16,882 nt of DNA, from the NCBI GenBank assembly GCA_040880305.1, contig JBBDIP010000047.1:1-16882 (forward strand). The letters run 5' to 3'. The notes under the pieces are model-generated. The model was not told where the DNA came from. It made no database searches and was given only the letters and a program-made list of their open reading frames with translations. The position numbers and the translations under genes are program-made. Positions 6,908 through 14,256 of the stretch are shown here, in pieces. Positions within the stretch are counted from its first letter, which is position 1. Each line of letters starts with the position of its first letter. This DNA is from JBBDIP01 sp040880305 (GTDB lineage Bacteria > Bacillota > Sulfobacillia > Fermentithermobacillales > Fermentithermobacillaceae).

Positions 6908-7303
6908 CTATCCACCTCCAGGTTCATGCACCACGGCCGCCTCGAACCTCACCAGGCGGCCGATAAGCCTCTTCACATCGTCCGCGAAGTCTCCACCTCC
7001 GGGCGTCCATTCCACATGGAATAAGTGGCCGGTCATGGCGTCCACGACGTCCTGCCTGTTAAGGGCGGCCATCACGGCCGCTTCGACATCATCCAAGGGG
7101 ATGAACGAGTAGGGGTCCGCGTACAAGTAGATCTCCACAGGCTGGGTGCCCGCGTAACCGATGACGGGGTCGCCGATGACGTCGGGGATCTTGACAGTGG
7201 CATACGGCTTGCCGACATCGCTAGGCGCCAGGAAAGCTTCGTAGGCCCTGCCGCCCAGGAGTGCAACCGCCTTCAGCGCTTGGATCACCGCCCTTCGCAG
7301 CAC
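6908..7303 (-). CDS. Tail terminator-like protein
   Basis: The 131-residue product lies between the HK97 gp10-like neck protein and the tail tube, where gpU-type tail terminators are encoded. Such proteins cap the tube and join it to the head. The N-terminus (LRRAVIQALKAVALLGGRAY) looks helical and is followed by VGKPYATVKIPDVIGDPVIG. A VEIYLYADP strand then leads to a helix (LDDVEAAVMAALN) and a strand HLFHVEWTP before FADDVKRLIGRLVRFEA. This alternation fits the terminator fold. The start is GTG after GAAGGGGG, 3 bases after the preceding stop. The identity is by position and secondary-structure pattern, not by a hallmark motif. Confidence 0.62.
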   Translation of the reverse strand: MLRRAVIQALKAVALLGGRAYEAFLAPSDVGKPYATVKIPDVIGDPVIGYAGTQPVEIYLYADPYSFIPLDDVEAAVMAALNRQDVVDAMTGHLFHVEWTPGGGDFADDVKRLIGRLVRFEAAVVHEPGGG

Positions 7304-7306
7304 GGC

Positions 7307-7663
7307 CTAACCCCCTTCGTCCTTCCAAAGACGCTCGTACGCCTTGTAGATCTCGGGTACCGCGGCGTCGAGCGTGGGCTTTAGGATCGCGTATTTGCCG
7401 TCGTTCGCGAGCTCCAGGAACGGTCCGTAGTCCATGCTGTGGGCCAGGCGGATGACGACCGTGTCGGCCTTGATGCCTGAGACCTGCACCGCGCCGAAGA
7501 GGCCGTTGCGGGCGTTCCCGGTACGGTCGGTCCAGGAGGCGTTCTGCTTTGCCCGTGCCTCCAGAGTACCCGCGTAGTTCTTGGCCAGGGCCACTATCGC
7601 CGCGCGTCTGCGGTCTCCCCAGCCGCGCAGGTGGTCGATCACCTCGTCGGCGCCCTTGGCCAT
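7307..7663 (-). CDS. HK97 gp10-like neck / tail-completion protein
   Basis: This 118-residue protein matches the HK97 gp10 family pattern: a helical N-terminus, then WTDRTGNARNGLFGAV near residues 44-59, SMDYGPFLELANDGKYAILK near 76-95, and a C-terminal helix. Members sit in the head-tail neck and help complete joining. The ATG follows the preceding TAG with no gap, with GAGGAAGTGAG just upstream supplying the ribosome-binding site. Among the neck genes here this is the clearest assignment. Confidence 0.85.
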   Translation of the reverse strand: MAKGADEVIDHLRGWGDRRRAAIVALAKNYAGTLEARAKQNASWTDRTGNARNGLFGAVQVSGIKADTVVIRLAHSMDYGPFLELANDGKYAILKPTLDAAVPEIYKAYERLWKDEGG

Positions 7664-8041
7664 CTAGCTCACTTCCTCGAGGAGGGCGTGGACAGAGTAG
7701 ACCTGACCATCCCACTTGCGGGGGATGACCCGGGTAACCCTGTACGCCTTGCCGCCGGCCGTGAAAGTGTCCTCCACATTGCTGCCGTCCTTAAGGTCGG
7801 CGTTGTAGGGCGCCAGGAGCGCGAACTCCGCAACCCTGGCCACGGCGGCTTCGTCCTGGACGCGCTGGTATCTCCTCGAGGCGACCAGGCGCCCGGTGAA
7901 CGCCGGCAGGTCGCTTGGTTGCGGCGTCCTGCCGCCGGCGCCGTTGTCCACGCTTTGAACCCGGTGGACGGCGACCTGCACCGGGTTCTCGGCTATCAGG
8001 ATCTCCGTACTCTTCCTAAGGTCCTCCAGGACCGCCCTCAT
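7664..8041 (-). CDS. Head-closure (stopper)-like protein
   Basis: The 125-residue protein overlaps the preceding gene by ATGA (8038-8041), indicating translational coupling. It follows an adaptor-like gene and precedes the gp10-like gene, so it holds the position of SPP1 gp16 / HK97-type stoppers that close the portal channel and bind the tail. The N-terminal helix with KSTEILIAENPVQVAVHRVQ, then FTGRLVASRRYQ and DTFTAGGKAYRVTRVIPRKW, suggests a small beta-barrel, as in stopper proteins. No catalytic motif is seen. Identity is inferred mainly from order. Confidence 0.62.
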   Translation of the reverse strand: MRAVLEDLRKSTEILIAENPVQVAVHRVQSVDNGAGGRTPQPSDLPAFTGRLVASRRYQRVQDEAAVARVAEFALLAPYNADLKDGSNVEDTFTAGGKAYRVTRVIPRKWDGQVYSVHALLEEVS

Positions 8042-8412
8042 TGCGGGTCACCCGCTTTGGCAGCCGGGGCCTCTAAGCCCATGAGCCGCGTGCCGTAGCC
8101 CGCCGCGCTCTTGCCCTTGGCCCCATAGACCTTGGCCATGTCGAAGCAGTAGTTAACGGCCGTAGTGAGGTTGACTTTGGTGTGCCGCTCGTCCCCGGCC
8201 TGGGTCTCAGCCAGGGGACCGAGTCCGTCCTGGAGCTGCCCGGCCTTCTCAGTCCAACCCTCGGACGCCGCCAGGTAGACGTTATCGGCCCCCGTGAGGA
8301 GGTCGTCTATGTCGGCATTCGAGAAACGAGTATCCCCGTCGGTACCACCGGCGGGGATACTCTCAGCGAGAAGGCGCCGGAGTTTAGTCCGAAGTTCTTC
8401 AGTCGGGACCAT
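8038..8412 (-). CDS. Head-tail adaptor-like protein
   Basis: The 124-residue protein is the first gene after the major capsid gene (13-base gap) and has an AGGAG site upstream of its ATG. It is mostly helical by appearance: LRTKLRRLLAES, SNADIDDLLTGADNVYLAAS with a following WTEKAGQLQ, and NLTTAVNYCFDMAKVYG. This layout resembles adaptors that ring the portal (HK97 gp6, SPP1 gp15). The C-terminus is Ala-rich and looks flexible. No hallmark motif confirms it, so position and helix pattern carry the call. Confidence 0.62.
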   Translation of the reverse strand: MVPTEELRTKLRRLLAESIPAGGTDGDTRFSNADIDDLLTGADNVYLAASEGWTEKAGQLQDGLGPLAETQAGDERHTKVNLTTAVNYCFDMAKVYGAKGKSAAGYGTRLMGLEAPAAKAGDPQ

Positions 8413-8425
8413 CCGGCCTCACTCC

Positions 8426-9484
8426 TTATGCCGGCAGTGTGAGTTCCTCCACCGCGTTGGCCGGCGAGGCGATGACGCCCCGGCGGGCGCGTCCTACGAC
8501 CTGGTTCATCACGAGCCTGGAGAGGTCCGCAGCCGAGCCGTCGACCCTAAGGTCGTGCTTCACGAGCTCGCGGAAGTACTTCTGGCCCTCGATGAGGTAG
8601 GCCTTGCCGGCGTCGCAGCCCGCGTACTCGTAGGTCTTCTCGCCCACTGTGACGGACCAGCCGTCGTAGAAGATGAGCGTGTCGATCTGCGAAATGGGCG
8701 GGTACATCGTCCCGCCGATCTGCATCCGCTGCAGGGCCTCCTGGATGTCCATGGAACGGGAACCGTGAGCCAGGAGGATGTTGGGACGACGAGGAGCACC
8801 GGTATCGGTGTTCTTGTCGGCGCCGGCGTGCTGCAGCGCCGCGCGGATCGTGGCCCTCATGAGCTCCATGGCGGTCGCATTCGGGATGACCGCGGCAGCC
8901 GTCTTGTTCTTGGCTGCGTAGACGGTCGCCAGGATCGGGTTCAGGTGGACGTGGTTCAAGAGCGCGTTGTACGCCTCGCCCATGGCCCTGTCCGACTCGG
9001 CCCTCTCCCAGGTCTTGTCGTAGACCTCCATGTCCTCGGTCCACTCAAACCCGCCGGCGTACGTGACGATGGGCACCGTGTCCTTGGTGCCGATCTTCCG
9101 GTCGCCGAACTTGACCTCTTCCAACTCCAGATGCTGCAGGAAGACCACCCGGCAGCGCACGAAGGGCGTGACGTCCACGTGCTCCGAGAAGTTGGCGTCC
9201 TCGATCCTGCGGTAAATCGGCCCGTAGAGGAGGGGCACGGCCTCGCGGCCGAGCTCCAGGTCGATGACCGACTTCTGGATGATGCTCTCCAGGCCCTGAG
9301 GAGTCGTGATCATCTCTCCAAGGGGCTTGGAGAAGTCGAAGACCTCCATCTCACCGTTGACGATCTTTTTCTTGACCGTCCGGGTGGTGGGCTGCCCGTT
9401 GACCGAGACGACGTATGGAACGTCGGTCTCAACCGTCTGCTTGCGGCGCTCAGCCTTGAGCGCTTCGATGCTTACTATGCGCAC
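8426..9484 (-). CDS. Major capsid protein (HK97 fold)
   Basis: This 352-residue protein follows the protease-scaffold and cement genes, as lambda E follows C-Nu3-D. The N-terminal region has FDFSKPLGEMITTPQGLESI, and the next region REAVPLLYGPIYRRIEDANF. The long middle includes FEWTEDMEVYDKT with charged partners, then WERAESDRAMGEAYNALLNH, a typical spine helix of the HK97 fold. The C-terminus has EYAGCDAGKAYLIEGQKYFR and VVGRARRGVIASPANAVEEL. It starts at GTG 9482-9484 behind a GGAGGTG site. No separate delta domain is evident, consistent with a scaffold made by another gene. Length fits small HK97-fold capsid proteins. The closeness to a named capsid subfamily cannot be judged here. Confidence 0.83.
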   Translation of the reverse strand: MRIVSIEALKAERRKQTVETDVPYVVSVNGQPTTRTVKKKIVNGEMEVFDFSKPLGEMITTPQGLESIIQKSVIDLELGREAVPLLYGPIYRRIEDANFSEHVDVTPFVRCRVVFLQHLELEEVKFGDRKIGTKDTVPIVTYAGGFEWTEDMEVYDKTWERAESDRAMGEAYNALLNHVHLNPILATVYAAKNKTAAAVIPNATAMELMRATIRAALQHAGADKNTDTGAPRRPNILLAHGSRSMDIQEALQRMQIGGTMYPPISQIDTLIFYDGWSVTVGEKTYEYAGCDAGKAYLIEGQKYFRELVKHDLRVDGSAADLSRLVMNQVVGRARRGVIASPANAVEELTLPA

Positions 9485-9497
9485 CTAGTCCACCTCC
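9485..9497 (-). promoter_or_regulatory. Ribosome-binding segment of the major capsid gene
   Basis: On the minus strand the 13 bases GGAGGTGGACTAG lie directly before the GTG start. The same 13 bases precede the cement gene at 10068-10080. This decides the GTG as the start and suggests matched, strong translation of the two shell proteins. Confidence 0.8.
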
Positions 9498-10067
9498 TTA
9501 AGCCATCAAACCGGCAGCCTTCAGCGCGACCAGAACCGCGTTGATCTTTGCCTTGTTCTCGTTCGCCAACGTGACCACCACGTCGTACTCAGCCTTGGTC
9601 GGGTTCACACCGGCGGCCGCAGCTCCATCGGCGGCTGCCACCGCGGCAACTGTGGCGGACTGACGCAAAGCCGGCTGCTGTGGCGCAAACAGGAACCAGA
9701 TGACGCCGTTGGCATCCTTGACCTCCGTCACGACTCCGCAGTAGATGCCGTCGCCGGCTACCGTGGTGAACCGCAAGCTGCCGGCGTCCCAGTAAACCCG
9801 GTCGCCCTTGGCGAAGGCGTCGGCCGCGTCTATCTGGCTGGTCTCGTACTCGGCATGCTCGATGTTGAGCGTAATCTCAGGGTTCACGAGGCCCGCCGTG
9901 ACCGAGTTGCCGTTGTAGCTGATGACGTCGCCTGCAGCGTCGGTCTGAATCCCCTGGACTGCGATGCCCAGGACCCCGTCCAGCAGGACGAACTTGCCCT
10001 GCGTGATGGTAGTGACCGCAGGCACGGCCACTGTGACGGACTTCCCGTCAGATGTTTTGCGTCCCAT
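9498..10067 (-). CDS. Capsid cement / decoration protein (DUF2190-like)
   Basis: The 189-residue product lies directly before the major capsid gene, where many phages encode the cement protein that stabilises the expanded shell. The N-terminus (SVTVAVPAVTTITQGKFVLL) and repeated short strands (VLGIAVQGIQTDAAGDV, FAKGDRVYWDAGSLRF, IYCGVVTEVKDANGVIWFLF) fit a small beta-barrel of the DUF2190 type, in which a region around GD-x-V-Y-W and a late GVV are typical. An Ala-rich linker at about residues 138-152 joins a helical C-terminal tail ending LVALKAAGLMA. The tail may anchor or extend from the shell. A strong GGAGGTG site supports the start. Confidence 0.75.
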   Translation of the reverse strand: MGRKTSDGKSVTVAVPAVTTITQGKFVLLDGVLGIAVQGIQTDAAGDVISYNGNSVTAGLVNPEITLNIEHAEYETSQIDAADAFAKGDRVYWDAGSLRFTTVAGDGIYCGVVTEVKDANGVIWFLFAPQQPALRQSATVAAVAAADGAAAAGVNPTKAEYDVVVTLANENKAKINAVLVALKAAGLMA

Positions 10068-10080
10068 CTAGTCCACCTCC
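10068..10080 (-). promoter_or_regulatory. Ribosome-binding segment of the cement gene
   Basis: GGAGGTGGACTAG on the minus strand lies directly before the ATG at 10065-10067 and is identical to the segment before the major capsid gene. Confidence 0.8.
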
Positions 10081-10081
10081 C

Positions 10082-10597
10082 CTAAATCGCAGCGCGCCGA
10101 ACGCGCAGGCCGGTATCGCCCTTGTTGCCGTCGCGGGTGGGGTCCTTGGGCGCGATCAGAGTGTCCTTGAAGACGCCCGCGAGCGCCTTCTTCACGTCCT
10201 CCTGCCCGAGCATCTCCCCGACCGCCTTCTTGATGGCCGCCTCGTCGGCGTTGCCGGGTACCTGGAGCATCCGCTTGACGATGGGCCTGGCCACCTCAGC
10301 CACGACCATCTCACCCACGACCTTGTCCACGAGCTTGTCGTGGTCGGCAGTGGCCAGTTTGGTCTCCGCCTCGTGGGCAACCTTGACCCGTGCGACCAGG
10401 TCCGCAGGCTTGGCGTCCTTGATGCCGAACACATCGGCAATCTCGCCCACGGCCTTGGCCGCTACCTCCAGGCCCGTGAAGGCCTCCCCGCCCAGTTCCT
10501 TGGCGAGGGCCGCAAAATCCCAGCCCATCTCGCCGCAGACCTGTTTAGCGCCCGCACCCAGTTCCTTGAGCTTTGCAAGGAGCTCTTTCAGGTTCAT
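10082..10597 (-). CDS. Nested scaffold protein from an internal start
   Basis: In the same frame as the protease-scaffold gene, the codon for Met213 (10595-10597) has GGAGGTG 5 bases upstream, a site as strong as those of the cement and capsid genes. Translation from here gives a 171-residue protein beginning MNLKELLAKLKELGAG, without the protease part. The break falls just after a Gly/Ser-rich linker (SSNGGGE), a natural domain boundary. Lambda makes scaffold Nu3 in the same manner inside gene C, supplying excess scaffold relative to protease. That this happens here is an inference from the site strength and placement. Confidence 0.75.
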   Translation of the reverse strand: MNLKELLAKLKELGAGAKQVCGEMGWDFAALAKELGGEAFTGLEVAAKAVGEIADVFGIKDAKPADLVARVKVAHEAETKLATADHDKLVDKVVGEMVVAEVARPIVKRMLQVPGNADEAAIKKAVGEMLGQEDVKKALAGVFKDTLIAPKDPTRDGNKGDTGLRVRRAAI

Positions 10598-11233
10598 CTC
10601 TCCACCTCCATTTGAACTAGCGAGGGCGTCGCCCCCTTGGCCGATAACGTCTATCTCGCCGACCGCCACGATCTTGGTGGGCATGCCGGCCCTATCTAGC
10701 GGCGTCCAGTCAATGGACAGTAGCTGGTAGTCCACGACCTGCGTCTCTCCGTTGGCCTGCGCGAGCGTGGGCACCCCGAAGATGCTCACCTGCTTTACGC
10801 GCCCGGCACGGATCCAGCGCTTCAGGTCCTTGGCCGCCGAGTCTACCACGCCGCGGAAATACGCCTTGCCGTTCTCGAACTTGGCCCCCACCCAGTGGGT
10901 GACCGGTGCCAGGAACTCGTGGTCTACCTTCTCGGGATCCTGGTGGCCCAGGAAACCCGACGCAGTTTTTGTGGCGACCTCGCCGACGATCTTCTGGAGC
11001 GCCGACGGCATGTAGTTCCAGCCGCGCTTTGAGCGCCCGGCCGGGACCTCCACCACGACCTCCAATGGATCGGTATCGCCGGCCTTCAGGGCCGCCAGGT
11101 CAACCCCCGCCGCAAGGGGGATGTCCTCCACCTTCATTTCGCCGGTGATGCTGGCAGCCAGGCGGGCTATCTCGCCCTGGGCCTCTGCCATCTCGCCCAC
11201 CGGGCCCAAGAGCCACGCTACGGGCTTGTTCAT
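10082..11233 (-). CDS. Prohead protease fused to a scaffold domain
   Basis: The 383-residue protein has an N-terminal protease part (about 55-195) and a C-terminal helical scaffold part (about 213-383). The protease region resembles the HK97-type (S78-like) fold: GFLGHQDPE places His97 as the likely catalytic His, and GRVKQVSIFG places Ser150 as the likely nucleophile, with the following strand QLLSIDWTPLDRAGMP in the position of the family's EVSxV...PAN strand. The scaffold half has long charged helices and ends in a basic tail GLRVRRAAI, as scaffolds that bind the capsid protein often do. It starts at ATG with GAGGTGG 5 bases upstream. A second, internal start makes the scaffold alone. Family-level identity is inferred from motifs; the fusion is seen directly. 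Confidence 0.8.
   Translation of the reverse strand: MNKPVAWLLGPVGEMAEAQGEIARLAASITGEMKVEDIPLAAGVDLAALKAGDTDPLEVVVEVPAGRSKRGWNYMPSALQKIVGEVATKTASGFLGHQDPEKVDHEFLAPVTHWVGAKFENGKAYFRGVVDSAAKDLKRWIRAGRVKQVSIFGVPTLAQANGETQVVDYQLLSIDWTPLDRAGMPTKIVAVGEIDVIGQGGDALASSNGGGEMNLKELLAKLKELGAGAKQVCGEMGWDFAALAKELGGEAFTGLEVAAKAVGEIADVFGIKDAKPADLVARVKVAHEAETKLATADHDKLVDKVVGEMVVAEVARPIVKRMLQVPGNADEAAIKKAVGEMLGQEDVKKALAGVFKDTLIAPKDPTRDGNKGDTGLRVRRAAI
10603..10609 (-). promoter_or_regulatory. Internal ribosome-binding site for the nested scaffold
   Basis: GGAGGTG on the minus strand precedes the internal ATG by GAGAG. It lies inside the codons for a Gly-rich linker, and the whole segment resembles the sites before the cement, capsid and terminal-region genes of this operon. 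Confidence 0.75.
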
Positions 11234-11246
11234 TCAGACCACCTCT

Positions 11247-11450
11247 CTATCGCTTCACGACAGGGCCGACTCCGATCGGGGCCGCCGGGTGCTGCGACAA
11301 GACTGTAGGCCCTAGCGGCTGCACCGGGACGTTGCGAATGACGCCCTCGCCTCCGACCTTGACCGGACCAGGCCCCGAATACTTGCCATTCGAAGCCCGG
11401 GGGACGTACGTCTTCGACTGCGGCGAGAAACTAAGCACCCTCCCGCTCAT
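11247..11450 (-). CDS. Small Gly/Pro-rich protein of unknown function
   Basis: The 67-residue protein starts at ATG 11448-11450, which has AGGAGGG 8 bases upstream. A GTG one codon earlier would also be served by it. It overlaps the end of the preceding gene by 20 bases and ends 13 bases before the protease-scaffold gene, so it belongs to the operon. It is rich in Gly, Pro and Val (for instance NGKYSGPGPVKVGGEGVIRN) and predicts little regular structure. No family is recognised. A small virion component or linker is possible; there is no direct evidence. Confidence 0.55.
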   Translation of the reverse strand: MSGRVLSFSPQSKTYVPRASNGKYSGPGPVKVGGEGVIRNVPVQPLGPTVLSQHPAAPIGVGPVVKR

Positions 11451-11727
11451 CACGGTATCCCTCCTTCTCGCCCAAGATGGTCAGGCTAAGACGGACACGG
11501 GGCGGCATCCCGTCCTCTTCCAACACGAGGAATCTATCCACGCGGACCTCCACCGGCAGGATCCCGAGCGCCTGGCGGATGGCCGCGGCGTAGTTGCCGT
11601 CCGCGAGCGTAAGAGACGCCGGTTTTCCCTTCTGAGCCGGCGCCCCCTGGGTAGCAGGCCTGGACGGTTCCATGCCCTTCGGTAGGTCGCTCTCCATGCC
11701 GTTAAGCAGTCCTTCGAGTCCGCTCAC
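11431..11727 (-). CDS. Small protein of unknown function in the head module
   Basis: I place the start at GTG 11725-11727, with AAGGAG 8 bases upstream. The frame is open farther upstream, but that part lies inside the preceding gene and lacks a site. The 98-residue product begins with VSGLEGLLNGMESDLPKGME, then a low-complexity stretch rich in Pro, Ala and Lys. It ends with a region that appears to alternate helix and strand (DGNYAAAIRQALGILPVEVR, then RVRLSLTILGEKEG). It overlaps the MuF-type gene by 26 bases and the next small gene by 20, so translation is probably coupled. No family recognised. Confidence 0.6.
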   Translation of the reverse strand: MSGLEGLLNGMESDLPKGMEPSRPATQGAPAQKGKPASLTLADGNYAAAIRQALGILPVEVRVDRFLVLEEDGMPPRVRLSLTILGEKEGYRDEREGA

Positions 11728-12721
11728 TCTCGTCACTCCTTGTAGCCTTGGGCCTTTGCAGAGTCTTGCGGGCGTCGTCGTACCAGCCTTCAATATCGGG
11801 CTGGCTTTGAGGGTCCTTGATCCACGTGGCCAGGCGGTCCGCGAACTCCACGGGCTCTTCGTATGCTGGTAAAATAAGGCAACGGCACTGGGGATGTGGG
11901 CGCATCGGTTCCTCGCCCTTGGGGTAGAACCCGTCTCCGCCGTGCCTGGCCATGTCGTCGCAGATGTCCGCTACCGGATGATTGCTCGAGAGGCGCCAGT
12001 AGACGCCGCGATAGGCGGGGTTCTCCTGGTTGGCCAGGATGGCCCCCTCATGGAAAGCATTGTTCATCTCGGTGCGGGCCAGCCTCATGGCCTCGTAGGA
12101 GACATCCTTGGACACCCCTAGGCTACGACGTGTCTCGAGCTTCATCTGCGTCCACTGGCCGGGCTGGAGATACTGCTGCACCTGCCGGGCCATCTTGCGG
12201 GAGTCCAGCCCCCGGGCAACACCGTCTTCGACGATCCGGGTTACCGAATTGCGCATCCGCTCCCCGACGCGCCAGATACGGTCCGAGAGCTTCAGGCCGT
12301 CCCTCTGCGTCCGGGTGAGGACCGCCAGCACGGCCCGCTCGTTGACCGGCGCGAAGAGGCGCGCCACCTCGGTCTTGGGCCAGCCCTCCTTGAGGAGTTC
12401 CGCCGCCACGTTCTGCGACGCGCTCACCCCGGCCTCGGCTGAGATGTAGATGCCTTGCCGGGCGGCCGCCAGGACCTGAGCGTTCAACTCTTGGGCCCTG
12501 CGTTCAAGCCGGCTGGCCAATGCCTGCAAATGGCTTCGCTGCAAGGTACCCGGAGTCAGGTGCTCGATCTCCAGACGAATGGTCTCCGCCGTCTGCCTGT
12601 AGACCTTGCGGATCTCGGCGACGGTTGCGGTCTCGCCCCTCAGGAACCTTCGGCGGGCGTCCACGATGGACCGGGCGTACAAACGCGACCCCGCGAGCCT
12701 GGTCAGGTCGTCAAAGCCCAT
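11702..12721 (-). CDS. MuF-type minor head protein (SPP1 gp7-like)
   Basis: The 339-residue protein lies just after the portal gene (2-base gap), the standard place for MuF/SPP1 gp7 proteins, which enter the capsid in a few copies and affect DNA ejection. After a long helical N-terminal part, residues ~212-225 contain RLARTEMNNAFHEGA, the conserved R-T-E-x-N helix. Residues ~238-283 contain YWRLSSNHPVADICDDMA, then MRPHPQCRCLILPA: the spaced His/Cys residues with the CRC end are the hallmark of the MuF domain. About 50 residues follow, with no recognisable toxin or peptidase domain attached, unlike some MuF fusions. Confidence 0.88.
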   Translation of the reverse strand: MGFDDLTRLAGSRLYARSIVDARRRFLRGETATVAEIRKVYRQTAETIRLEIEHLTPGTLQRSHLQALASRLERRAQELNAQVLAAARQGIYISAEAGVSASQNVAAELLKEGWPKTEVARLFAPVNERAVLAVLTRTQRDGLKLSDRIWRVGERMRNSVTRIVEDGVARGLDSRKMARQVQQYLQPGQWTQMKLETRRSLGVSKDVSYEAMRLARTEMNNAFHEGAILANQENPAYRGVYWRLSSNHPVADICDDMARHGGDGFYPKGEEPMRPHPQCRCLILPAYEEPVEFADRLATWIKDPQSQPDIEGWYDDARKTLQRPKATRSDESERTRRTA

Positions 12722-12723
12722 AC

Positions 12724-14256
12724 CTAGTCACCCGCCGGGGGCGGAGTCTGGTCGCCGGTCTGCGGCCCTTCGCCGCCGTCCTCGTCCCCGGCCTCGAAGC
12801 CCTGCCCATCCTCGATGCGCTTGCGCCAGAGCATCGTCCGGGCGACCCGGCGCCTTTCATCGTCGTCACCTTCCGGGTCGACCCAGGGAAGCATGCTGGG
12901 CACGAACTCTCGCATAAAGTCCGAAGCGGCATCCACGGACATGACATTAGACTCCACTGCCAGACTGAGGCCCTGCGAAAGCGCGAAGATGGTGTCCGCA
13001 ACCTCCTTGTCGTTCTTGGGGCTGAGCTCATCCCAGCCCACGTCCACCTGATAGGTGCCCAGGACACGGTTATTGACCTTGGACCACATGGCCAGGTACA
13101 TGCCGGCTAATTCCCCGTAGGGCTCCTCGAAGAGGCCGCGCTTGCGGCGGATCTTGCGGGAGAGCGGCACCATCTGCTCAGAAACCGAAGCCTTGCTGCT
13201 CGACACCGCGGTGCCAAAAGCGAACTCCGGGGTCTGAGAGACGTCCACGATGCAGTAAAACAAGAACTGCAGAAGAGTGGTGATGCCGACCAGGCCCGAG
13301 TCCGCAGAGATGAAGTTAGCGTCGTCGCCGTCCTGCATCATGAAGATTTCCTTATCGGCGAACTTCAGTTTCCCGGAGGCGACCTCCTCAGGGCTGAAGT
13401 TGTTGGCTAAGAATGCCTTGACGTCCTTGAGGCTGAACTTGACCTTGGGCCTGGAGAAATACTTGCTGCCCTGTACCGCAAAGAGCATCGTGTCGTGGTA
13501 GGCCTTCATGAACGGCTCGACAGGCTCCAAGTCGGAGAACCCGAACAGCTGAGTCTCTTCGTCCTCGTTCTTGAAGTGGACCACCGGGATGAAGCCCCAA
13601 GGGTTAGCCTCGTCAACTTGCAGCCGCGTCCGGACGTCCGCCGGCGCCCTGCCGTCAGTCTCGACCTTGCGGGTTGTGGGCGTCAGCGTCTCCATGATGG
13701 TGTACTCGGCGATGACGCGGCCCTGGTCGTCACTCGCTTTCGCCGGGTAACGGATGACGAGCTGCTGCCACCCGCCCGTCACCGGGTCGGGTACCGGAGT
13801 GCACCACTCGGGCGGGATCAACTGCAGCCGAAACTCCTCTTTCTTACGAGGGTCGAACCGCGACGGCGCCCGCACGATCCGTGCGAACTGGTCACCGTCC
13901 CGGACGGCGTTCCGGTTGATTCTCAGGATCTTACCGGTCCACCGGTCCACGTCCTTCTCGAGAGCCTGGGCTGCCTCCGGGTCAAGGTGATCGAAGTGCG
14001 GCGCGCCCATGAAGCCAGCCGCGGTGTCCACGATCGGCCTGGCGAAAGCGGCCCCCAATTTGTACCGGTCGTTGATGTTCCGGTAGAGCTCGCGTGTCAG
14101 GGCATAGTCCACACGGGACGAGTCCAGCCGGTAAGGACTCATGTACTGGAATCCCCATCCCGAGGGCCAGGCATTGCGGAGCATCGAAATCTCACCCACG
14201 GCCCGCGTAAGGCGCCGAAGGAGACTCTGCTTAGGTGTTACACGCAGGTTAGACAT
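12724..14256 (-). CDS. Portal protein (SPP1 gp6-like)
   Basis: The 510-residue portal forms the dodecameric channel at one capsid vertex that DNA passes through. I place the start at ATG 14254-14256, which overlaps the large terminase stop by 8 bases and has GGAGG 9 bases upstream; the frame remains open 21 codons farther up, without a site. Typical portal features are DYALTRELYRNINDRYKLGA near residue 50, FARPIVDTAAGFMG near 70, a wing region, and a long clip/stem part with SLKDVKAFLANNFSPEEVAS (about 310-330). The segment TPEFAFGTAVSSSKASVSEQ is typical of SPP1-type portals. The C-terminus is acidic and proline-rich. Length and order (terminase-portal-MuF) agree with this family. Confidence 0.88.
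   Translation of the reverse strand: MSNLRVTPKQSLLRRLTRAVGEISMLRNAWPSGWGFQYMSPYRLDSSRVDYALTRELYRNINDRYKLGAAFARPIVDTAAGFMGAPHFDHLDPEAAQALEKDVDRWTGKILRINRNAVRDGDQFARIVRAPSRFDPRKKEEFRLQLIPPEWCTPVPDPVTGGWQQLVIRYPAKASDDQGRVIAEYTIMETLTPTTRKVETDGRAPADVRTRLQVDEANPWGFIPVVHFKNEDEETQLFGFSDLEPVEPFMKAYHDTMLFAVQGSKYFSRPKVKFSLKDVKAFLANNFSPEEVASGKLKFADKEIFMMQDGDDANFISADSGLVGITTLLQFLFYCIVDVSQTPEFAFGTAVSSSKASVSEQMVPLSRKIRRKRGLFEEPYGELAGMYLAMWSKVNNRVLGTYQVDVGWDELSPKNDKEVADTIFALSQGLSLAVESNVMSVDAASDFMREFVPSMLPWVDPEGDDDERRRVARTMLWRKRIEDGQGFEAGDEDGGEGPQTGDQTPPPAGD

Noticed and set aside
8294..9544. Plus-strand open frame of 416 codons
   Set aside because: Antisense shadow of the major capsid and adaptor genes; His/Leu/Val/Arg-rich product without motifs.
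11431..11793. Longer 120-codon start for the small protein ending at 11431
   Set aside because: The extra N-terminus lies inside the MuF-type gene and lacks a ribosome-binding site, whereas GTG 11727 has AAGGAG at good spacing.
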